In this document: positions 23,031 through 33,744 of the stretch, piece by piece
Layout of the letters: every line of letters begins with the position of its first letter
Numbering within the stretch: position 1 is the stretch's first letter
Assembly (NCBI GenBank): GCA_018292915.2
Contig: JACVVK020000154.1
Location: 92,001 to 156,000 of the forward strand
DNA: 64,000 bases
Source: Batillaria attramentaria
Lineage: Eukaryota; Mollusca; Gastropoda; Batillariidae
Direction of reading: 5' to 3'
The notes under the pieces: generated by a model
Seen by the model: the letters and a program-made list of their open reading frames with translations, nothing else
The model's database searches: none
What the model was told of the DNA's origin: nothing
Program-made: the position numbers and the translations under genes

Positions 23031-23384
23031 CTCGCAGCGCGTGCCGGGGGCTTGAGACACCTGCACAGTGACAGCATCTCACACTGGCACTGAGGCAGCA
23101 GAATGGTATACACAGAGACGCGGCTAACACAACGACTGCGCGAGAGGCTTGCAGCACGGTTTAACTGCTGAGTGTGTCGCAGAATATGAATTTTCGCCGC
23201 TCGTGCAGAACGCAGAGAGCATTGTATTGCATCAAAAACTCTACTAATCATTAAGACTGTTTCAAGAGTATAGGCGCAATCACCAGCGAAATTGCTCCAA
23301 ACATAAACTGGCTTCTGTGAAGGTTAGTGGCCATGCAAACAGCGCGTTTAAACACTTATATTACAATTTACTATGCTCAGTCCA

Positions 23385-23660
23385 CAGGAGCCAACATATT
23401 TCCAAACATTTGAGCCTAAGAATATGGGCATTTAAAGAAAAAAAAAAGCTTAAAATAAACTATACCCGACGTACAGACGCCAACACATTTTCAAACATTT
23501 GCGATTAAGAATATGTGCCTTTAATAATAAAAAAAACTTTAAAAAAGAAAAAGAAAAAAGAAAAGACTATGCTCCACGTAAACGTATTTTTAAACATTTG
23601 CGCCTATGAATGTGGGCCTTTAAAGCAAAAGAAAAAGAAAAAAGCTTAAAAAAAGAAAAA
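23385..23660 (+). repeat. Tandem array of three ~95-bp A-rich units
   Basis: Units share AAACATTTG(A/C)G, AAGAATATG(G/T)GC and TTTAAAGAAAAA-like ends. Starts are near 23385, 23475 and 23572. Confidence 0.75.
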
Positions 23661-24146
23661 GAAAAAAAATGGCTTTCTCAGTCCTAAAACGAATGTGGCG
23701 TCGGGGAGATATCTAGCCACGAGTAGTCTGCTAGACGTAATAATCTGTAAATGCCATATTGCTAGCAGAGTGGCGGGCCCCTCACTGCGAGGCTGACACA
23801 GAGCGCCACCAGGTGGCGGCAGCAGACGACCATGACCAGCCTTCCCGTCATGCAAAGTCATCTTCGCAGCAGGACACCGGAAGTGCTGTGTATACACGTC
23901 GTTGAAACATGTTGAACTTTGCCGCAGCGTCCTTGACGTTTTTACCGTTCTGGTTTCAGTTTACGACGATTGCGAATTGCTCTCATTTCAATGTTACACT
24001 GTTGCCAAGTTTGTGTTTCAATGGGAATTCTGTGTCAGTTACTGCATACTGAGATCTAGAAATTGTCGTGCCACTGCCCGTTCAACTTGTGTTCGACTGA
24101 GATACTAAATACATGTTGTTTTCATCGTATGGACGGGAGAGGAGTG
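23661..24146. other. Unassigned intergenic DNA with a CTCF-like site
   Basis: No gene. It contains the motif described at 23806. Confidence 0.45.
23806..23819 (+). promoter_or_regulatory. CTCF-consensus motif
   Basis: CCACCAGGTGGCGG matches all 14 positions of the metazoan CTCF core consensus CCASYAGRKGGCRS and is flanked by GCG on the left. CTCF organises Hox domains in several bilaterians, but occupancy here is untested. Confidence 0.4.
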
Positions 24147-24350
24147 GCAGCATAACCGAGCCGAGTTGAGCGCTGGATCAGTTTTCAATGCTCGGATCAT
24201 GACTGAGTTCGAATCCAGACTCAGACCGACAAGTTTGAGCTGGTTTTACCCTCTTTGCCCAGTCTTTGGTATCACTCTTACATGACGGAAAAGGACTGCC
24301 TAAACCAGCAGCAAAAACAACAATAACAACAACAACAACAACAATAACGA
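24147..24350 (+). mobile_element. SINE-A, diverged plus copy
   Basis: Head CCGAGCCGAGTTGAGCGC and TTTTCAATGCTCGGATCATG, B-box GAGTTCGAATCC, body GGTATCAC...GGAAAAGGAC. The usual ACCC tail is replaced by a (CAA)n tract. Confidence 0.6.
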
Positions 24351-24950
24351 AACAACCGTTGTATGACAGGAAGATTTTGCCAGCGTTGTTCTCCATTGCC
24401 GTTCTTTTGCATGAATTGCAACTGGAAGCAGAAATCAATGGAGCGAGCTTTCGTCTTTCTCAGTTGAACAACTAGAGTGATGTTTAACTTCAAGAGTAGG
24501 CGCTTTTTTGTTTTGGTTTTGTTTGGGGTTGTTGTTTTTTCCAGGGGAAGGGGGTCAAGTTAAAATTAAAATTTCCCCCTGCAGCCGGAAAGAATATTCT
24601 TCTCAACATTACTTGCATCTTGTCCTCCACACCCAACCATCTCCTTCAAAGTCCGTCCATTACCTGAAACCGCTCTTCACTCAATCGCCGTGCATACCTT
24701 TTGTAGACAGTTTATGCCAGCAAAATACCCGATCTCCGCCTTATACATGTCACCCGTGACGGAGAGTCAGCTCAGCTCCACATGGGGTACGTCTCATCTA
24801 CCCGACCCCTGTCCCAAACGGCGTTTCATCCACCCGATCCCGTCACACACCCTGGGGTCCGCGCTACAGACTGTTGTCAATGGGAAAGGAAGGGAATATG
24901 AGTCTTTCTTTTCGGGAGCGGAATGGCATTCTGCGCTGCAGACTTAGAAA

Positions 24951-25071
24951 TTAATAATAGTAATAATATAACATTCTTATATAGCGCAGTATCCCCACTA
25001 GGTGCGCTCAAGGCGCTTCACAATCACAGTCTGAACTAAACTAATAAAACAACGAAAGTATGCAACACAAG

Positions 25072-25151
<80 letters not shown>

Positions 25152-25470
25152 ACCTGCCATTCCACCAGCAACAGGGCTCAGAATGGGTCAAAATCTGTGG
25201 TGAATCTAGTTGTAGGACAGCCTGAACAAAAAATGTTTTCAGTTTGGCTTTAAAATCAAGCAAGTCAGATGCATTACGAATGCACTGGGGAAGAGCATTC
25301 CAAATTACAGGGGCTTGGTATTTAAATGGTCTTTGTCCAAAAGGACTTGGTGTAGGTCTTAGGTACGAGAAGTAAGCGTTCGGAGCTAGAGCAAAGAGAC
25401 CTGGACGCTTGATAGACAGCGGTAAGTAATGAGGACAAGTAGGCAGGCAGTGTGCTGTTGTAAGTCTCCT
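24951..25470 (+). repeat. TAA-anchored TATATAGCGC repeat with internal (CA)n
   Basis: (TAA)n, then TTATATAGCGCAGTATCC and GGCGCTTCACAATCA, an internal CA run (25073..25148), then GAGCATTCCAAATTACAGG. This is a common molluscan non-coding repeat layout. A shorter relative lies at 47433..47530. Confidence 0.6.
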
Positions 25471-25749
25471 GGGCCCGTATATTGAACTCGAGGTTAATTT
25501 AACCCACGGCCACGGGCCTATCCCAGACTAGGACAAAAGAAACCCCAAAACAAAATTAAATATAAAAAAGGAAGCAAAGAAAGAAAGACAAAAACCTTCT
25601 AAAACGGCATAGGCACCTTACTGGAATGGACCCGCTTCCTGATTTAAAACAAAAAACAACAGAAAATTTAACCATAGAGCTAGTTTAGTTCGAGGTTAGA
25701 CTCTAACCCGGGGCTAAACTCTCTAACCCCGACTTTTGCCTGCGGGCCC
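25471..25749 (+). mobile_element. MITE-B copy 1 (GGGCCCG termini)
   Basis: 279 bp with inverted ends GGGCCCG...CGGGCCC. Internal blocks CGAGGTTAATTTAACCCACG, GGACAAAAGAAACCCCAAAA and GGAATGGACCCGCTTCC match copies at 41791..42076 and 50275..50511. No coding capacity. Terminal repeats extend imperfectly inward (GTATRTAAAACTCGAGGTTA). Confidence 0.75.
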
Positions 25750-26185
25750 TGCTCCAGAAAACTGGTTCTGTGGAGATTCCACCCCAAATCCGATACGGAC
25801 CACAAAGTTGGAAACCTTTAGTGCTCGTACTCAACACAGCCACAATCATGTTGTCCTTTGGAGCTGCATAGGAGACCTTCGTGCATGCGCCGTGGGGTGT
25901 CAGCGTCGCGCAAAGCATGATTGGGCTCAAACTCATTTGTTTCGCGGTGGCTCGTGGGTGACACTATATAGTGTAGTGGTCAGCGTGGCAGTTAGTTCCG
26001 ACCTGAGATTACGCTTTTGTCAGTTTGGTGTTTAGAGGCAACAAGCTTCTTAAGGTTTAGTTTGTAGAGTAAGACGTGTCGAAAATTATAACAGGAAAGT
26101 GTCAGGATCTTACAAACAATCTGAGATATTTAGAACATGGCAGGATATTGTGCATATCGTTAGGTACTCTAAAGCCTGCTCAGTC
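25750..26185. other. Unassigned intergenic DNA
   Basis: No gene recognised between the two MITEs. Confidence 0.45.
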
Positions 26186-26189
26186 TTAA

Positions 26190-26491
26190 CTGGGCACAGC
26201 GCGCGAACCACACATGTGCACATCACAGTCGTTGCGCTCGGTGTGTCTACTAACTACCAAACTGAACACAGCTGGTGTGCTCGGTGACAAACCGATTGAA
26301 GATGCACTGTCCGCCATGTTTGCGCACCGAGTGACGTAGTACAGACAGTCAGAATCTGTTGTGGAAACTACAGTCACAGTTGTGGCTATTTGAAATCCAG
26401 GTTGCTGTGATGACGCCGCAGCGGCGGAAACACCCAAAATCACAACTGTGTCACAACTGTGGACAGCACTGTGGCGCTCCGCAGTGCCCAG
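26190..26491 (+). mobile_element. MITE-A copy 2 with TTAA target-site duplication
   Basis: 302-bp element with terminal inverted repeats CTGGGCAC(A/T)GCG (11 of 12 bp), flanked exactly by TTAA at 26186..26189 and 26492..26495. TTAA duplication is characteristic of piggyBac-type insertion. The termini do not start with the usual piggyBac CCY, so the superfamily is provisional. No transposase frame. Confidence 0.75.
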
Positions 26492-26495
26492 TTAA

Positions 26496-27473
26496 GAGCC
26501 GGCATAAGTCTCTCTTCTTCAAGCTGCTTAATTGGTTGGGCATCGGGTTTCGCTGAAAGAATACCGTAGAATGGGTCTGTGTGCTTCATCCTGAAGCCAC
26601 CGTGGAATCAAGGATCCCATGATTCCTCGCGCACCCATTTTTTTAAAGTTCTAAGTGTCAGTGCTACGCATCACATTCAGTTCGACTGACCAAGGGCCAT
26701 GCCTCGGAAGATTTCCCGCTAGACCCACCCAAGGCGTTTCCGACTTGTATTATTACTGCTCCAGTATGGTGTCTACGATGCCCGCAGAGCGCGAGATCGT
26801 CGTCACTACCACTCTGAGGCGCAGAATGGGGTAAGGCTGAACAAAGAGAAAGAACTCAGTGATGCTGAAAATGGTATACAGGGCTTGCTTGTACTTTGAC
26901 TGTATGAATGGGATTAACAAGGATTTTCTTTTCCTCTTTTTCCCGCTTAAGTGTCTCGTAGCCATTCACAAAGTCTCTGGGGCGGTGTAAGGAAAGGTGG
27001 GAAAAGAACGGCTGGCGACTATAGTGAGAGATAAGCGCAATAACGTGAGCCGCCGGAACGTCCGCTTGCCGCCCATTTCACTTGCAAGTGAAGTGACGCG
27101 TTTTTATGAAGCAGACTACCGCTACGACCAAGTGAACGTCTCAGTGCCGCTCTCACGTGGTCGCCTGGCGACATTGCAAGTTTACAAAGCTCTAATTAAA
27201 TACAGTTATGGAGGACCACTTCTTCTTCTTCTTCTCGATCGCCATGATCACACTGGGAGACAGGTACTTGAAATGAATCTGGTGGTCTTCTGGAGTTCTT
27301 CCACCGGCCCGCACAGCTTCTGTTGCAGGGGGACTGGTTGTGGCCAAGTCGCTTCCCTCAGGGTCTGGAGGTTCCTGCAGTCTTGGAGGACCACTGACGC
27401 AGTGGTGGCAGCATCTGTAGCCTAAAATACGTTTTGGCACGGTGGGGGTTGCTCATCCTGCCAGATGTCGCTT
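26496..27473. other. Unassigned intergenic DNA
   Basis: No gene. The 142-codon frame at 26997..27425 has no recognisable domain and no supporting splice or codon evidence. Confidence 0.45.
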
Positions 27474-27491
27474 CTATATAATAAGCGGCTA

Positions 27492-27550
<59 letters not shown>

Positions 27551-27775
27551 TGTGTCTGTGTCTGTGTCTGTCTGTCTGTCTGTCTGTGTGTCGGGGGTTG
27601 GCGTCCAAACGAGTCAGCCGATTCACAGTGCCACCAAATTGTGCCATGAGCCTAGAGGGACACTTGAGGGAGAACATAGGATAAAGAAACAAAATAAAGT
27701 CTATCAAGTTTGGTGAAATTAATTCTGAATTTAGTTTTGCCACAGATAGTGTTTGAAATATAATAAGCGGCTAGC

Positions 27776-27843
<68 letters not shown>

Positions 27844-27980
27844 TTCGTTTGTCTGTGTGTCAGGGGTTGGCGTCCAAACGAGTCAGCCGATTGCCACCAA
27901 ATTTGCCATGAGCCTAGACAAGTAACAACAAGTAAACTGGTATACATGTATACCCGAGCGAAGCCGGGTACTCTGCTAGT
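27474..27980 (+). mobile_element. Helentron-like non-autonomous element (HINE) with microsatellite core
   Basis: Two tandem core units (from 27474 and about 27758), each TATAATAAGCGGCTAG, a GT/CTGT run, GGGGTTGGCGTCCAAACGAG, TCAGCCGATT and GCCATGAGCCTAGA. The 3' end is the hairpin TACCCGAGCGAAGCCGGGTA (27951..27970) followed by CTCTGCTAGT. That hairpin plus CTAGT terminus is the known signature of Helentron/HINE elements, which in molluscs often carry microsatellite cores. The left terminus was not defined. Confidence 0.7.
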
Positions 27981-28689
27981 CAGTATAAGTATATAACACT
28001 ATGGGAAAAGGGAGGGAGTGATGCCGGCCACTGACGGTGGCGAGGAGCTAGGACAGCAAGCAACAACAACAACAAAATACGCAATTGCCAAAAAAAAAAA
28101 AAAAATGCATTAGGGAAATCATACAATATATGCGACATGCTCCATGCCAAGAGCTCCGTCAAATCCCGTAATATTATGCACCATGTAAAAAAATAATCTC
28201 CTTGTCACTGCACTAACCGAGCGCCACCTGTGAGAGTCAAGGTCCATAAAACCGTGTGTTGCACGTGCGGCGGCTTTACCTGCCGCAGGGCCGTGCGCAT
28301 GCGTGACTGACGGCGTCAGCTCTGTCGGGTGCACATCCCTTTCATGCAGTATGCAAATCCGGGAGCACGTGAAACAAAGGCGACTTCCAATGACCCATGA
28401 CAAATCGTCGCTTCACGTGATGACAGGGGACTTGTACCGTCTGCTACGCTCGGTATGAAAACACACGGAGGATGGGACCGGCTGTGATGCTGGGCTCGGA
28501 TGCATGAAAAGGGACGAGACTGACTAGTCTGAAACTTAGCTCTAGTTTGAAGCTTATCACGTCTGGGTTGTCATCAGCATGTATTAACGTTTAGTCTCTG
28601 GTCGTAAACTCGCCTTAGTGTTGGTTTGTGCATCTCGTGCTAACCATTTACTGCATCATGTCAGTATGTGTGTCGTTGCGCGTAACAAA
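27981..28689. other. Unassigned intergenic DNA
   Basis: No gene. Contains the CTCF-like motif at 28221..28234. Confidence 0.45.
28221..28234 (-). promoter_or_regulatory. CTCF-like motif, minus strand
   Basis: Minus strand CTCACAGGTGGCGC: the ten-base core CAGGTGGCGC fits YAGRKGGCRS, with three mismatches in the upstream part. It is oriented towards the plus-strand site at 23806. Confidence 0.25.
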
Positions 28690-28800
28690 ATAATACTAAT
28701 AATAATAATAAACGGTATTTGTAGGTCGCATTTCTTTAAATAAAACTCAATGCGCAAATCACTCACCGACACTCATGCACATTTTGCTTAGGCACCTGTA
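28690..28800 (+). repeat. TAA-anchored dispersed repeat (R2), copy 2
   Basis: (TAA)n then AACGGTATTTGTAGGTCGCA, AATAAAACTCAATGCGC, AATCACTCACCGACACTCA. Same element as 15525..15770. Confidence 0.7.
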
Positions 28801-28940
28801 TGTATTTGTATTTATTTCTTCCTTCAGTTTTCACTCGTTATTTCACCTTTAAGCATTTGTAACTATTATTGTTTAATAAGTCACAACGCTATATTATTAT
28901 TATTATTATTATTATTATAGTCTGAGTGTAGTCACGCTAG

Positions 28941-29101
28941 GGGGAGCCGGGGTGGTCGAATGGTAGAGCGTTGGATTTCTAATGCTCTGGTCGTGAGTTC
29001 GATCCCGGCTGGGGCCAGATATTTGTGCTGGCTTTTTCATCGTTGCCCCATCTTTGATATCACCTTATGTGACGTTAAACCCCCAAACACCCACCCACCC
29101 A
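28941..29101 (+). mobile_element. SINE-A with perfect 12-bp target-site duplication
   Basis: tRNA-derived SINE. Head GGTGGTCGAATGGTAGAGCG (A-box), B-box GAGTTCGATCC, body GGGCCAGATATTTGTGCTGG and TTTGATATCACC, tail CACCCACCCACCC. TAGTCACGCTAG occurs immediately before (28929..28940) and after (29102..29113). This is direct evidence of target-primed insertion. A short deletion removes the GTGGAAAAG part of the body. Confidence 0.9.
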
Positions 29102-29385
29102 TAGTCACGCTAGTCTTAGACTTACGTCCTCCATGGGTCCTCGATGCATCGGACCCCTGAAGTGTCGCGTGAACATGTTTGACGACAATGTCGGATGAGT
29201 GTCTGCGAGCGTTTTCCCCTCCAGTGAACGATGGTGAAAACAAGAACCATGATGTAGCTGCTGCTAGCGGCAGCGTTGTGCGGATGCTGTTGTCGATGTC
29301 GTGACAGTTGCTGCTTGTTTCCATTGAAAGGTTTATGCTTCAGGTTTTTTGGTGTGTGCTCGTTTGTTTGATGGAGCTGGTCTGG

Positions 29386-29555
29386 GGTGGGTGGGTTGGT
29401 GTTCCCAAGAGTTTAACGTCCTTTCCCACCAGGTATGGGTGACATCAAAGACGGGGCAACGAGAAAAGGGCCAGCACAAATATTGAGCCCCAGCCGAGAT
29501 TCGAACTCACGACCCGATCATTGGAAAACCAACACTCTGCCACTCGGCTATCCCC
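29386..29555 (-). mobile_element. SINE-A, minus copy
   Basis: Minus-strand head (complement of CACTCGGCTATCCCCGG), B-box GAGTTCGAATCTC and the GACGTTAAAC-type 3' region are all recognisable. GGAGCTGG flanks both sides (29373..29380 and 29556..29563), a possible 8-bp target duplication. It lies 285 bp from the plus copy at 28941. Confidence 0.8.
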
Positions 29556-29835
29556 GGAGCTGGGCGGATTAAGAGAATGTTATAGTGGAGGGGAGACCGG
29601 ACAATGATTATGATTAGGTTTGGTAGGTTTGATACAGGTTTGTTTGTTTGTTTGTTTTCAGTCCGTCTTCTGCCGCGAAAGCTTTCTGTAAATTTGACCG
29701 CTCTAATTCTTGGTTTAAACAAATTTATTTCGTTGAGTGCAGTGTCGGAGATACAGTGGAAACAATTAACAAGATAAACTTATATCATGCTCAGTAAACG
29801 TTCGTTTATAGCAGCCTTGCAATGGCAGATCGAGA

Positions 29836-29875
<40 letters not shown>

Positions 29876-30035
29876 CCTGAGTTGGTTTGCATTCTCTTTT
29901 CAACAAATTCTTACCTTATTTTGCAACGTGTCACTCAATCCTTATCGCAGAGAGACTATTCTATGCTCTTTCTCTTTGTTTACTGCATTTTTCATGGCAA
30001 ATGGTTGCATAATTATCCCTGCATTTTTGTGACGG
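29556..30035. other. Unassigned intergenic DNA
   Basis: No gene. (GA)n at about 29830..29875. Confidence 0.45.
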
Positions 30036-30535
30036 GCCTTAGAAACAAAAATGAACTCAACTGATGTCACATACCACTGACGCATACGCCCACAGAAATA
30101 TCTCGAACTATTTTCAGAGCGTCGTACTCTATTTAAAAAAAAAAAAAGCGCGTAATGCCTGATACAGAAGGAGGGGATTGTCTTGAAATACAATCTTGGC
30201 CTTAGTAACAAAAATGAACTCAGCTGATGCCACATGCCACTGACGCATACGCCCACAGAAATGTCTCGAACTATTTTCAGAGCGTCGTTACTCTAAAAAA
30301 AAAAAAAAAAAAAAAAAGCGCGTAATGCCTGATACAGAAGGAGGGGGATTGTCTTGAAATGCAATCTTGGCCTTAACAACAAAAATGAACTCAACTGATG
30401 TCACATGCCACTGACGCATACGTCCACAGAAATGTCTCGAACTATTTTCAGAGCGTCGTTACTCTATAAAAAAGAACAAAAAACAAAGCGCGTAATGCCT
30501 GATACAGAAGGAGGGGATTGTCTTCAAATACAATC
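30036..30535 (+). repeat. Tandem array of three ~170-bp units
   Basis: Units share AACAAAAATGAACTCA, CACTGACGCATACG, TCTCGAACTATTTTCAGAGC, a poly-A run, GCGCGTAATGCCTGATACAG and AAGGAGG. Copies are over 90% identical, so the array is fairly young. The poly-A lengths differ between units. Confidence 0.95.
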
Positions 30536-31632
30536 TCACCCACCAGATCTCCTGACTCTTCACACGAAGTCCCATCCCAGGCTATAGCAGGCTGAGGCTG
30601 ACCGCCAATTTTGTCATTTCGACCGTAAGTCCTCCCACGATTTTTTCAAAGCCGCAAGCGGCCTTCCGTGTTCCGCAGCGACCTCTCGGGCAATTAAAGA
30701 GAGATTATCGCACCTTCACGTCATCTCGCAGCGTCCTCTTTGGCAATTAAAGGGAGATTAGCGGCTTTTCGCCGCCCGTTCTGATCAGCCTGGGAACCGG
30801 AGTAGTGTTTCATGGCCGATAGAGGGAGCTTTTGTAAAACTGACACCAGAGACTAGCGCCGACAAGATCGATAGTTCAGTGTTCCGTGTGTTTGAGGAAA
30901 ACCACAAGCATCGCATCGCACAGACGCTGGTGATATACATAGCTAGAGGGCAGTCACCAACAATTAACCGAGACCTTTGGAAGGCTCACGTTGTACTTAT
31001 GCAAAGACCTACAGTCTTCACAAAAAGTTAAGAACCAGTCAACATAATGGGTGACAGTTTCAATAAATCAGAAAAAAATAAACGAATCACATTTTCCCCG
31101 TAAAATTCGGTAGCAAGGTTAAGGGGTAATTAATGAACATGGCGACCACTGTGTGGATGGCACGTGCGCGTCACACAGCATGCTTGGCGCGTTTGAAAAT
31201 CTGCAATTTCGGCAAAACTAGACCGAGCTTCAGTGTTCAGTGAGCGATACCTGGGACTTTCTGCACGGCAAAAATGAGATGTAGGTCAAAGAATGCATCC
31301 CTGGTTATGAACTGTGCTCATTTGTTTGCCTACATAAGCCGCCGTTTCAACGATGTTCAGCACTACACCAGCATGCCACCACGACAAAAGTTGAATGATA
31401 TTTTCAAGTGGTCCTTACCTTTTTGTGAAGGCTGTATTTCGAGGAAAGGCTCTTCATCTGTTGCTGTAACTGTTTGACTCTGTTCGTACCACGTAAGAAT
31501 CCATGTGCAAAGTACATTCTGTGTCAAAAGACCACACTCCGACATGTCTAGGCTTAACAGGCTCTTAACAGATCGTTCGGAAATCTCCTGGTTGTGAGTC
31601 TAGTTTCCTACCACGTAGACACACATACAGTG
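30536..31632. other. Unassigned intergenic DNA
   Basis: No gene. A short direct repeat around GCAATTAAAGAGAGATTA (about 30690) and GCAATTAAAGGGAGATTA (about 30742). Confidence 0.45.
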
Positions 31633-31644
31633 ACAGTCTCATAC

Positions 31645-31824
31645 GGGGGGAGCCGCGGTGGCCGAATGGTAGAGCGTTAGACTTTCAATGTTCGGGTCGT
31701 GAGTTCGAATCCCGGCTGGGGCCAAATATTTGTACTGGCTTTTCATCGTTGTCCCGTCCGGCTTTGATATCACCCGTGAGTGGTGGAAAAGGACGTTAAA
31801 CTCCCAAACACCCACCCACCCGTT
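31645..31824 (+). mobile_element. SINE-A, full length, perfect 12-bp target-site duplication
   Basis: Best-preserved copy: AGCCGCGGTGGCCGAATGG (A-box), GTGAGTTCGAATCCCGG (B-box), body TTTGTACTGGCTTTTCATCG, GTGGTGGAAAAGGACGTTAA and an ACCC tail. ACAGTCTCATAC flanks it exactly (31633..31644 and 31825..31836). It has no protein product; transposition would rely on a LINE partner. Confidence 0.93.
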
Positions 31825-31836
31825 ACAGTCTCATAC

Positions 31837-32149
31837 AGGCCACCAGAAGCCGAAACGCAAACCAAAAAGGCATAGCGTATGCCGCAGACTGAGACTGACT
31901 AGGAGAGCTTCGAACCGTTCAGTGAAGTTCTTGTCCGCCACACAGCCTACAGACATCAGTGCATTGCACTCAGAACTCTAGTTATCATTAAAACAGTCTG
32001 CTTCGAGCGTACAGACACACGCAGAATAGTTATTGCAATTGTTCGAAAAATTCTTCGAAGACTGGTGGCCTTCAATTCATGTCCCTATGTTGTGTAATGG
32101 CCTTGAAAGGTTCTGCCTTGAGTGTGAGTGTAGTAGCAGGGATGGTGGT
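31837..32149. other. Unassigned intergenic DNA
   Basis: Nothing recognised. Confidence 0.4.
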
Positions 32150-32285
32150 TGCTGGCTCATACCAACTTCAGTCTCATTGTTCACGTATATAATATTATAT
32201 AGTTATGAAAAAAGGTATGCTAGCATGCATAGTGTGCATTTATAGGTCTGCAAGTATGTACGCAAAAAGTATGTATGTATGATTA
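32150..32285 (+). repeat. Dispersed repeat R3 with TATG tail, copy 2
   Basis: CATACCAACTTCAGTCTCAT, TTGTTCACGTATATAA, AAAAAAGGTATGCTAGCATG and terminal TATGTATG. Partner of 15929..16090. Confidence 0.7.
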
Positions 32286-32334
32286 CACGTATTGGTACTT
32301 TATGTTTTGTCTGAATACCCGGTTCATTATATGT

Positions 32335-32420
32335 CTTACGCCCCGAATCAGTCTTTGTTGTTTGCGGGGCGTTAAGCCCTATCTCTCTCACTCACTCACT
32401 CACTCACTCACTCACTCACT
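32335..32420 (+). repeat. Element tail R5 (GCGTTAAGCCC) with (ACTC)n
   Basis: TTTGCGGGGCGTTAAGCCCT followed by CTCACTCACT repeats. The same 3' motif occurs at 45450..45535 (plus) and 41653..41780 (minus), each with a different tetranucleotide tail. Confidence 0.6.
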
Positions 32421-33298
32421 ATATGTCTTACTGTAACTGTGTATTGTGGTTGAAAGCGTCAAAAATAGAATAAAAAAGAAGAGCTTTTTTTCGACTTGAT
32501 TGACCATGATTGTCATCCTGCTGTTACAACAACAAGGCAACAGGGTACACGTACAGTGCGTGCTGAAATCTGTCATTTCGGTGCAGCCAATGCATTCCGC
32601 TGACCTTACAGTTACAAATTTTCAGACGAAGCCCGTTGCTGCATTTTTGTTTTTTAATCTCACACGCACTGGCTGGACCTGTCGCAAAAACGATTGTGTC
32701 TGCTCAAAAATAACCCTGGCCTTTTCAACAGCCGAGGATACTTTTCTGTCTGAGCAATTTATACCAGCAGGGAATATGTCACTTTGTGAGTTATGTGCTG
32801 TGATAATTTCCCCACTCTTGGGATTATTATGAATCTGTGTCATTGTTTGTTCCGCAGCAAATGTGACCCAGCGGTTGCATTTGTGGTGCAGCGTTTCTCG
32901 CCCTCTCTGACACGAGATGTACTATGGTAGCTGTGTAATTCTTCCTCGGTGTTTGTGCCGTATGAAAGTTGTATGCATGCTGGGCCGGATGGGTGATTAT
33001 AGATGATTGTGTACTTTCGTGTTCTTTATTACACATGACGCCGTTTGTGTTATCCCATACTGGAACTATTAGTTTAGCTTCTTTTATTAGGGGAAACGTT
33101 TGATGATACTATGATTGTGTGATGATTGTAAACTGATGTGTATGTTAATATGTGTAGCTGATTATTAACTATTATTTCAATATTTAGTACATTCGTCGTA
33201 CATACATACAATTTTGTCATACATGTAATTATATTTGTATAGCCGTGACGCTGAACATTGTGGCAAAGAATGTGCGCATTTGAATTAGTTTCGTTTTA

Positions 33299-33300
<2 letters not shown>
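32421..33300. other. Unassigned intergenic DNA
   Basis: No gene. The frame at 32500..32832 lacks any recognisable domain. Confidence 0.45.
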
Positions 33301-33388
<88 letters not shown>

Positions 33389-33414
33389 CAGACAGACAGA
33401 CAGACAGACAGACA
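33301..33414. repeat. (GT)n then (GACA)n microsatellite
   Basis: GT run to 33387 followed by GACA units. Confidence 0.95.
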
Positions 33415-33660
33415 TGAACCCAAAACAACAGCAGCTCAACTGCGCACCAGTCCGCACACTGAAGTAAACCAATACACGACATATTAATTTCACAAAACTG
33501 ATGCTTGATATATTTTGCTTTCAAATCTTGGCAGAAAATAAACAAAACGTATCATGATTTGAAAAATACAACGACCACACCATAAAACATTGATTCTGAC
33601 GTCTGCATGCTACTGTCAGGTCTATAAAAGAAAATTCAAGGACATTTCATGTAAACCTTC

Positions 33661-33663
<3 letters not shown>

Positions 33664-33743
<80 letters not shown>
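33664..33743. repeat. (TC)n then (AC)n microsatellite
   Basis: Compound dinucleotide run. Confidence 0.95.

Positions 33744-33744
<1 letters not shown>

Noticed and set aside
26997..27425. 142-codon plus-strand frame
   Set aside because: No domain, no splice support, ordinary composition; not distinguishable from chance.
28941..29020. SINE heads read as functional tRNA genes
   Set aside because: A- and B-boxes are present, but acceptor stems do not pair and SINE bodies with target-site duplications follow.
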